10,274 bases of DNA from an uncultured Clostridia bacterium. GTDB lineage: Bacteria > Bacillota > Clostridia > TANB77 > CAG-508. Below, in pieces: positions 5,949 to 10,274 of the stretch (the stretch's first letter is position 1; every line of letters starts with the position of its first letter). The notes beneath the pieces were generated by a model. It was not told the DNA's origin and searched no databases. It was given only the letters and a program-made list of their open reading frames with translations. Location of the stretch: the NCBI GenBank assembly GCA_944390505.1, contig CALXQF010000035.1:1-10274 (forward strand), written 5' to 3'. The translations under genes were made by a program, and so were the position numbers.

Positions 5949-5962
5949 ATTGCTTTCCACCT

Positions 5963-6691
5963 CTATTCTTTATTTTTCATATATTGATAATTAATAACTC
6001 CATTGTATTTCTCTACTACAACATTTTCTGATTGAACAATATCTACTAACACTCCATCTTGTTTCATCCAATAAAGAGGTCCCCCTATCATATTTAAAGA
6101 ACCAGAAAGAATACCTGTTGAGCCAATTGCTTTAATGGTAAATGGAGAGCTAATTCTTTCTCCATTGATTTTAATAATGTTCCCTTCACAAGTAATTGCC
6201 GTTGTTTGTATTACTCTGTGTCCATTAATAGAAATCGCTTCTGCTCCTGCATTATTTAATGCATTAACCACTTGAAGTAAGTCATCAAAATGTACAATCT
6301 GTGTGCTTAAGTCTAGTACTGGTTGTCCATCTTGCGTCATTCCTGTGTTATTATCTGCTAAAGTAATTTCTAGTCCTGGACCTTCTACTTGTACTAATCC
6401 TAAAATCATATTACTTCTCGTAATTTCTTCTTGTTTAGCTGTAGCAGTAGTATCATCTTGTGTTGCTACTCTTCTAATTTCTTCTAATGTCTTTTGTGAT
6501 TCTGTTAGTTCTGCGTAAGCATTATCATACTGTTCTTTCCATCTTAATACTTCATCTCTTAAACCATTTTCAGTAAGAGATTGTGAAACTGTAGAGTTGC
6601 TATTTTGTACTGTTTTTAACTGAATAGAAATAGCAACAGTCAATATAAAACATACAATTCCCAAAGTAATTGCTATTTGCTTTTTATTCAT
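5963..6691 (-). CDS. DUF881 family membrane-anchored protein (first copy, YlxW position)
   Basis: A 242-residue protein with a short cytoplasmic start (MNKKQ), one membrane segment (about 5-24), a predicted coiled coil (about 42-80) and a DUF881 domain. The domain is marked by VEGPGLEITLADN, NNAGAEAISINGHRVIQTTA and ERISSPFTIKAIGSTGILSG. Its molecular function is unknown. Context suggests a link to division or septal wall synthesis, which is inference from conserved gene order only. The ATG at 6691 is chosen because AAGGAG lies just upstream, next to the stop codon of ftsQ. A longer frame from GTG at 6730 would overlap ftsQ and lacks such a site. It shares the AGAEAISIN core with the next gene, so the two look like an old tandem duplication. 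Confidence 0.9.
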   Translation of the reverse strand: MNKKQIAITLGIVCFILTVAISIQLKTVQNSNSTVSQSLTENGLRDEVLRWKEQYDNAYAELTESQKTLEEIRRVATQDDTTATAKQEEITRSNMILGLVQVEGPGLEITLADNNTGMTQDGQPVLDLSTQIVHFDDLLQVVNALNNAGAEAISINGHRVIQTTAITCEGNIIKINGERISSPFTIKAIGSTGILSGSLNMIGGPLYWMKQDGVLVDIVQSENVVVEKYNGVINYQYMKNKE

Positions 6692-6704
6692 GAAGCTCTC
6701 CTTT

Positions 6705-7877
6705 CTAAACTTTTCGTCTAAAAATTGCACCTTTATTACTTAAATCGGTATTAACAAAAATTTCTCCTTCTATATCTTTATTTTCTTCTATAATTTTTAT
6801 GATATATGGTATTTTTGTACTTAAATTAGAGGTATCTCCCATATGTACAATCTTCTTTTCTTTTTCTAAAGTTAATATATAGTCTTGCTTGTCCGCTATA
6901 TTAATTTGTGTTACTAAATCCGAAATACTGTTGCTTTCCATTGATTTCATAATTTGTAACAAATCATTGAGTCTTTCCAAATCATCTGTACATAGTCTAT
7001 TTCCTGCTTTGATGTCTTCCTCTGATGTTAGGTATCCTGTAATAATTGGTGTATCTAATTTTTCTTGAGATATTTCTAGTAGATATCCTTGATTATTGAT
7101 ATATACATAACCATTACCAAAAGAAAGCATATAAGTTGGTGTTCTTTCTGTTACCTCAATGGTAATTCCATCTGGCCAGTTTCTTCTAATTGTTACAGTA
7201 TCAATATAAGCATTTTGCTTAATAGCTTGTCTAATTTCATTTTTTTGTAATTGAAAGGTATTTTGTTCTAACTGAATTCCAGAAAGACTAATAATTTCTT
7301 CACTCGCAATTTTTTCATTTCCAGTTACTTGAATATTTTTAATATTGAAGAATGGTGATAGCATAAAATAAATAGTTCCACCAATAATAATAGCAAATAT
7401 TGCCGTCCATTTAACAAATCGAAATACTTTTTTTCTTTTTTGCCTTGCTATTTCTTGTTGTTTTGGTGTTTTCTTCTTTTTTTGCTTTTGCTTATTTTTA
7501 TTTTTGATTTCTTCATCTTCAATTCCTAGTTTTAGCTCAAATTCTTCTTCATACATCTTTTGTTTAGATTGTTTTGAGTTATTTTTTATATTTCTTCTAT
7601 TTTTTGTAGTTTTACTTTTTGAGCCATTTTTTCTTTCTTTTTGCTTTGCGTTTTCCTTTTGTCTTTTTTTCTGTTTTACTTCTTCTTTTTGCTTTAATTT
7701 TTCCTGCTGTTTTTTTATATTTTTAGACTTGTTCGCTTTTTTACTGGTCTTCTTTTGTTTTGGTACTTTAGGCTCTGGCAAAGTTTTAATTCCGATAATA
7801 ATTTCATTGTCTAAATCCAAAACGTTTTCATCTTTTGTACTTTTCTTTTTTTTCTTTTCCTTGGCCTTCGTTGCCAT
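6705..7877 (-). CDS. ftsQ: Cell division protein FtsQ/DivIB with long basic cytoplasmic tail
   Basis: Bitopic division protein that works with FtsL and DivIC (FtsB) to regulate septal peptidoglycan synthesis. Residues 1-150 are cytoplasmic, very rich in K, Q and E, and apparently disordered. A membrane segment spans about 154-174 (WTAIFAIIIGGTIYFML). An extracellular POTRA domain follows (about 177-246: FFNIKNIQVTGNEKI to RRNWPDGITIEVTERTP), then the FtsQ/DivIB beta domain (about 249-390). At 390 residues it is longer than Bacillus DivIB (about 263), and the excess is all in the tail. ATG at 7877 has AAGGTGA upstream. The 121-bp gap to murA shows no clear promoter or terminator, so co-transcription with murA is possible. 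The next gene starts 13 bases after the stop. Confidence 0.92.
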   Translation of the reverse strand: MATKAKEKKKKKSTKDENVLDLDNEIIIGIKTLPEPKVPKQKKTSKKANKSKNIKKQQEKLKQKEEVKQKKRQKENAKQKERKNGSKSKTTKNRRNIKNNSKQSKQKMYEEEFELKLGIEDEEIKNKNKQKQKKKKTPKQQEIARQKRKKVFRFVKWTAIFAIIIGGTIYFMLSPFFNIKNIQVTGNEKIASEEIISLSGIQLEQNTFQLQKNEIRQAIKQNAYIDTVTIRRNWPDGITIEVTERTPTYMLSFGNGYVYINNQGYLLEISQEKLDTPIITGYLTSEEDIKAGNRLCTDDLERLNDLLQIMKSMESNSISDLVTQINIADKQDYILTLEKEKKIVHMGDTSNLSTKIPYIIKIIEENKDIEGEIFVNTDLSNKGAIFRRKV

Positions 7878-7998
7878 AACTTTTTCACCTTCTTTTTTAT
7901 AATTTATATTCCTTCACTCTAGCATTCTCTTTTTTATTAATTATTGTTTCTTTCCCTATTTTCTTTTCATTTTAATCAGTGTTTCTCCATTCGCATCT

Positions 7999-9258
7999 TT
8001 ATTTATCATTATTTTCTATTTTTATTTTTGCTCCTAATTTTTTCAATTTTTCATCTAGTTTCTCATACCCTCTTAATATATATTCAATATTAGTAACCGT
8101 AGTAGTTCCTCTAGCAGCTAACCCTGCTAATACTAAACATGCTCCACCTCTTAAATCTGTACTTTTTACTTTGGCACCAGATAATTTTCTAACACCTTTA
8201 ATTATAGCTGTTTTTCCCTCTGTTGTAATTCTAGCTCCCATTCGTTTGATTTCTGCTACATAGCGATAACGATTTTCGAAAATATTTTCTACTACTACTG
8301 ATGTTCCTTTCGCTATTGTTAAGATACTAACAAAAATGGATTGCATATCTGTTGGAAATCCCGGATATGGCATTGTTTTAATATCTACTGCTTTTAATCT
8401 TTTTGGTGCTTGCAAACATATCTTTCCTTTTGCAATTTGTATTTTGCATCCCGCTTCTTCTAATTTGTTAATAATCGGTGTTATATGATCTGGTGTTTTA
8501 TAATTAATACAAATATTTCCACCTGTAATAGCTCCTGCACAAAGTAAAGTTCCTGCTTCAATTCTATCAGCCATTACTGTATAACTAATATCTTTTAGTT
8601 TTTTAACACCTTCTATTTGAATGACTTTTGTTCCTGCACCTTCTATTTTTGCTCCCATTTTATTTAAGCAATTTGCTAAGTCTACAATTTCCGGTTCCAT
8701 AGCACTATTGGTAATAGTGGTTATTCCTTCTGCATAAATGGATGCTAAAATAATATTTTCTGTTGCCCCTACACTTGGAAAATCCAAGTCAATATTCGCT
8801 CCTATTATTTTATCACATTTACATGTAATAAATCCACCCTCTTCTGTAATATTTATTCCTAATTTTTTAAAAGCACTTAAATGAAGGTCTATTGGTCTTG
8901 CTCCAATATCACATCCCCCAGGATATGAAAACCTTGCTTCTTTAAATCTACCAAGTATTGCGCCTGCTAGAACAACAGTAGAACGCATTTGATGCATCAA
9001 ATGTTCTGGTATATCTCTTTTTGTCATATTTTTGCTGTTGATTTCTATTTTACCATGATTTTTCCTCACCTTGCAACCTAAATATTTTAAAATTTCTAGT
9101 GTAATCTGTGTGTCGTGAATATTTGGTATATTATATAACCTTGTAATTCCTGGATTTAAAATACTTGCAGCAATAATTGGTAAAGAAGCATTTTTAGAAC
9201 CAGATACTTTTACTTCCCCTTCTAGTCTTTTTCCTCCCTCTATTATGTAACTTGCCAT
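7999..9258 (-). CDS. murA: UDP-N-acetylglucosamine 1-carboxyvinyltransferase MurA
   Basis: Cytoplasmic enzyme that transfers enolpyruvate from phosphoenolpyruvate to UDP-GlcNAc, the first committed step of peptidoglycan synthesis and the target of fosfomycin. With ATG at 9258 the protein has 419 residues, the family norm. Key residues are visible: Lys22-Asn23 in VSGSKNASLP, Arg92 in MRSTVVLAG, the PEP-binding Cys116 in GGCDIGARPIDLH, DFPSVGATENI, Asp304 in PYPGFPTDMQ, and Arg396 in RGYEKLDEKL near the end. Cys rather than Asp at 116 predicts fosfomycin sensitivity at this enzyme. The chosen ATG has AAGGGTGA eight bases upstream and gives the usual short N-terminus (MASYIIEGG). The GTG at 9270 lies inside that site. 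The gene precedes ftsQ, as in many Clostridia. Confidence 0.97.
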   Translation of the reverse strand: MASYIIEGGKRLEGEVKVSGSKNASLPIIAASILNPGITRLYNIPNIHDTQITLEILKYLGCKVRKNHGKIEINSKNMTKRDIPEHLMHQMRSTVVLAGAILGRFKEARFSYPGGCDIGARPIDLHLSAFKKLGINITEEGGFITCKCDKIIGANIDLDFPSVGATENIILASIYAEGITTITNSAMEPEIVDLANCLNKMGAKIEGAGTKVIQIEGVKKLKDISYTVMADRIEAGTLLCAGAITGGNICINYKTPDHITPIINKLEEAGCKIQIAKGKICLQAPKRLKAVDIKTMPYPGFPTDMQSIFVSILTIAKGTSVVVENIFENRYRYVAEIKRMGARITTEGKTAIIKGVRKLSGAKVKSTDLRGGACLVLAGLAARGTTTVTNIEYILRGYEKLDEKLKKLGAKIKIENNDK

Positions 9259-9293
9259 TGGTTTCTTCACCCTTTCTTTTTGATTTCTGCTAT

Positions 9294-9323
9294 ATTTTAT
9301 GTTCTCTTAACATAAAAGGTGAA
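9294..9323 (-). promoter_or_regulatory. Putative murA promoter
   Basis: On the minus strand TTCACC (9323-9318) is separated by 18 bases from TAAAAT (9299-9294). The -10 is five of six and the -35 four of six. It lies between the terminator of the upstream gene and murA, where a promoter is needed. The match is moderate in an AT-rich stretch. Confidence 0.4.
9295..9317. promoter_or_regulatory. Perfect inverted repeat, candidate operator, inside the murA promoter
   Basis: TTTTATGTT (9295-9303), a five-base centre, and AACATAAAA (9309-9317) form 9-bp arms with no mismatch. The repeat fills the spacer and overlaps the -10 of the putative murA promoter, as operators for repressors or spacer-distorting activators do. 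It has no following U-tract, so it is not a terminator. It does not fit the Bacillus LexA pattern. No regulator is assigned. Confidence 0.4.
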
Positions 9324-9357
9324 TTTTTAGTTTTATCGTTTGCTTCAATAAATGAAT

Positions 9358-9398
9358 AAAAAAGCCCTAAAATTTCAAGTTATTTCTTGAAATTTCAG
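9358..9398 (-). terminator. Rho-independent terminator after the RhuM-family gene
   Basis: CTAAAATTTCAAG (9367-9379) pairs with CTTGAAATTTCAG (9386-9398) over 13 positions with one G-U pair, around a six-base loop. On the minus strand it is followed by GGGC-free context GGC and then six T (9363-9358). It ends the transcript of the gene that stops at 9432 and separates it from murA. Confidence 0.8.
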
Positions 9399-9431
9399 AA
9401 CCTTTTTCAGTCGGTTACAAAATGTTGCCAA

Positions 9432-10274
9432 CTAATTATTATCTTTTAGCATTTTAACCATTTTATCAAAGTCACTTTCTAATTGTTTCATTTCTCTATC
9501 TCTATATATTTCAAATTCTTTTTCAGCCTTTTCCATTGCTTCTTGATGAGATATCTTTCCTTTACCTTCAAGTAATTTTCTTTTATTTTGTATTATTTGA
9601 TTATCTAATTCATTTATCCAATCATTCATTGTCATTGCTCTTTGTTCTAATGCTTGCAATTCTGCAAAATCCAAGAATTGCGAAACTAATAAATTCAACC
9701 TTTGTAATTCAATTTCTGAAAGATAATTTTTAGCAATTTTTACATCATCAATCGTAACATAATCGCCTTTAAAATTAGTCATTCCAACAAATGGCTTCTC
9801 ATTGTCTACTCTGTCATATATCAGTCCCACTGCAGTATGTTCATGAACTGCAAAATGAAGTTTGTTTTGAACTGTCGCAAAAAATTTTTTGGTTAAATCA
9901 GAACGTGGATCATAATCTATTGATGTGGCATATATGTCTGTAACTTGCTGGTAGAAATTTCTTTCAGATGAACGAATATCTCTAATTCTTTGTAATAATT
10001 CTCTAAAATATCTATTTCCACCTTGTTTTAATCTTTCATCGTCCATTGTGAATCCCTTTTGTATATATTCGTGAAGTCTTTGAGTTGCCCATATTCTAAA
10101 TCTTGTTGCCACTTGTGATTGCACTCTATATCCTAATACTATTATTATATCTAAATTATAATGGTCTATATTTCTTTTAACTTGTCTATTTCCTTCATTT
10201 TGAACTAACAAGAATTTCTTGTTAGTTGATTTTTTTTCTAGTTCATTATCTTTATATATATTATTTATATGTAA
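9432..10274 (-). CDS. RhuM family (virulence RhuM-like) protein, 5'-truncated by window edge
   Basis: The open frame continues to position 10274 without a stop, so the true start lies outside; the first in-frame start-like codon inside the window (TTG at 10211) is internal. At least 280 codons are present, against about 330-340 for the family. The upstream part reads HINNIYKDNELEKKS, then QNEGNRQVKRNIDHYNLD, GYRVQSQVATRFRIWAT, YIQKGFTMDDERLKQGG, LLQRIRDIRSSE, DIYATSIDYDP, VQNKLHFAVHEHTA and FVGMTNFKGDY, all typical RhuM blocks. The C-terminus (about the last 45 residues) is charged and helical. RhuM was named from a Salmonella pathogenicity island, but its molecular function is not established. 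It is an accessory gene of patchy distribution with no known role in cell wall synthesis, and it ends in its own terminator. No disruption is seen in the visible part. Confidence 0.85.
   Translation of the reverse strand, partial: LHINNIYKDNELEKKSTNKKFLLVQNEGNRQVKRNIDHYNLDIIIVLGYRVQSQVATRFRIWATQRLHEYIQKGFTMDDERLKQGGNRYFRELLQRIRDIRSSERNFYQQVTDIYATSIDYDPRSDLTKKFFATVQNKLHFAVHEHTAVGLIYDRVDNEKPFVGMTNFKGDYVTIDDVKIAKNYLSEIELQRLNLLVSQFLDFAELQALEQRAMTMNDWINELDNQIIQNKRKLLEGKGKISHQEAMEKAEKEFEIYRDREMKQLESDFDKMVKMLKDNN
10203..10227. repeat. Near-perfect 25-bp palindrome within the RhuM-family gene
   Basis: AACTAACAAGAA (10203-10214), one central base, and TTCTTGTTAGTT (10216-10227) give 12-bp arms without mismatch. 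It lies in the coding part just before the VQNEGNRQV block, so the mRNA could form a hairpin there. It may be chance in AT-rich DNA, a binding site, or a remnant of a small insertion. Confidence 0.6.

Noticed and set aside
7504..8263. Plus-strand frames rich in F, S and C opposite ftsQ and murA
   Set aside because: The composition is simply the complement of the lysine-rich ftsQ tail (AAA/AAG read as TTT/CTT), and murA is certain on the other strand.
1..10274. CRISPR array, tRNA, rRNA, transposase or integrase gene
   Set aside because: None was seen on reading both strands; the only repeats are the inverted element pair and short palindromes.

Overview
The window is AT-rich DNA (roughly 30% G+C by eye) from an endospore-forming, or ancestrally spore-forming, low-GC Gram-positive bacterium of the Clostridia type. 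The gene order gives this away. Read on the minus strand it is murA - ftsQ/divIB - two DUF881 genes - sbp (DUF1290) - ftsA - ftsZ - spoIIGA - sigE. This is the distal part of the division and cell wall (dcw) cluster joined to the sporulation locus spoIIG. Every recognised gene lies on the minus strand, so transcription runs from high to low coordinates.

Layout from high to low coordinates. (1) 10274-9432: a RhuM-family gene cut by the window edge. It is an accessory gene next to the dcw cluster and is closed by a hairpin terminator (9358-9398). (2) 9323-7999: murA, with its own putative promoter and a 9+5+9 inverted repeat inside that promoter. (3) 7877-4849: ftsQ/divIB with a very long lysine-rich cytoplasmic tail, two DUF881 membrane proteins and sbp, tightly packed as one unit. 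(4) 4837-4660: copy B of a small palindromic element. (5) 4583-1945: ftsA-ftsZ, driven by a good SigA-type promoter preceded by a triple hexamer array that matches the WalR (YycF) box. (6) 1906-1734: copy A of the same element in opposite orientation, then two hairpin terminators. (7) 1587-1: spoIIGA and the 5' two thirds or more of sigE, with a long-spacer promoter like that of spoIIG and a 29-bp overlap between the two genes.

How the genes fit together. MurA makes the first committed peptidoglycan precursor. FtsQ/DivIB, FtsA and FtsZ build the division septum. SpoIIGA is the membrane protease that activates pro-SigE in the mother cell after the asymmetric septum forms. The terminators between ftsZ and spoIIGA, followed by a dedicated promoter, suggest that sporulation expression is insulated from vegetative ftsAZ transcription.

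The least explained signal is the pair of 173- and 178-bp elements that bracket ftsA-ftsZ as inverted copies, about 90% identical by hand alignment. Each copy has perfect terminal inverted repeats. Between the copies those termini differ by paired, compensatory changes, and each copy can fold internally into several hairpins. This fits a MITE-like or structured repeat family that I cannot name. No rRNA, tRNA, CRISPR array or transposase gene was seen.
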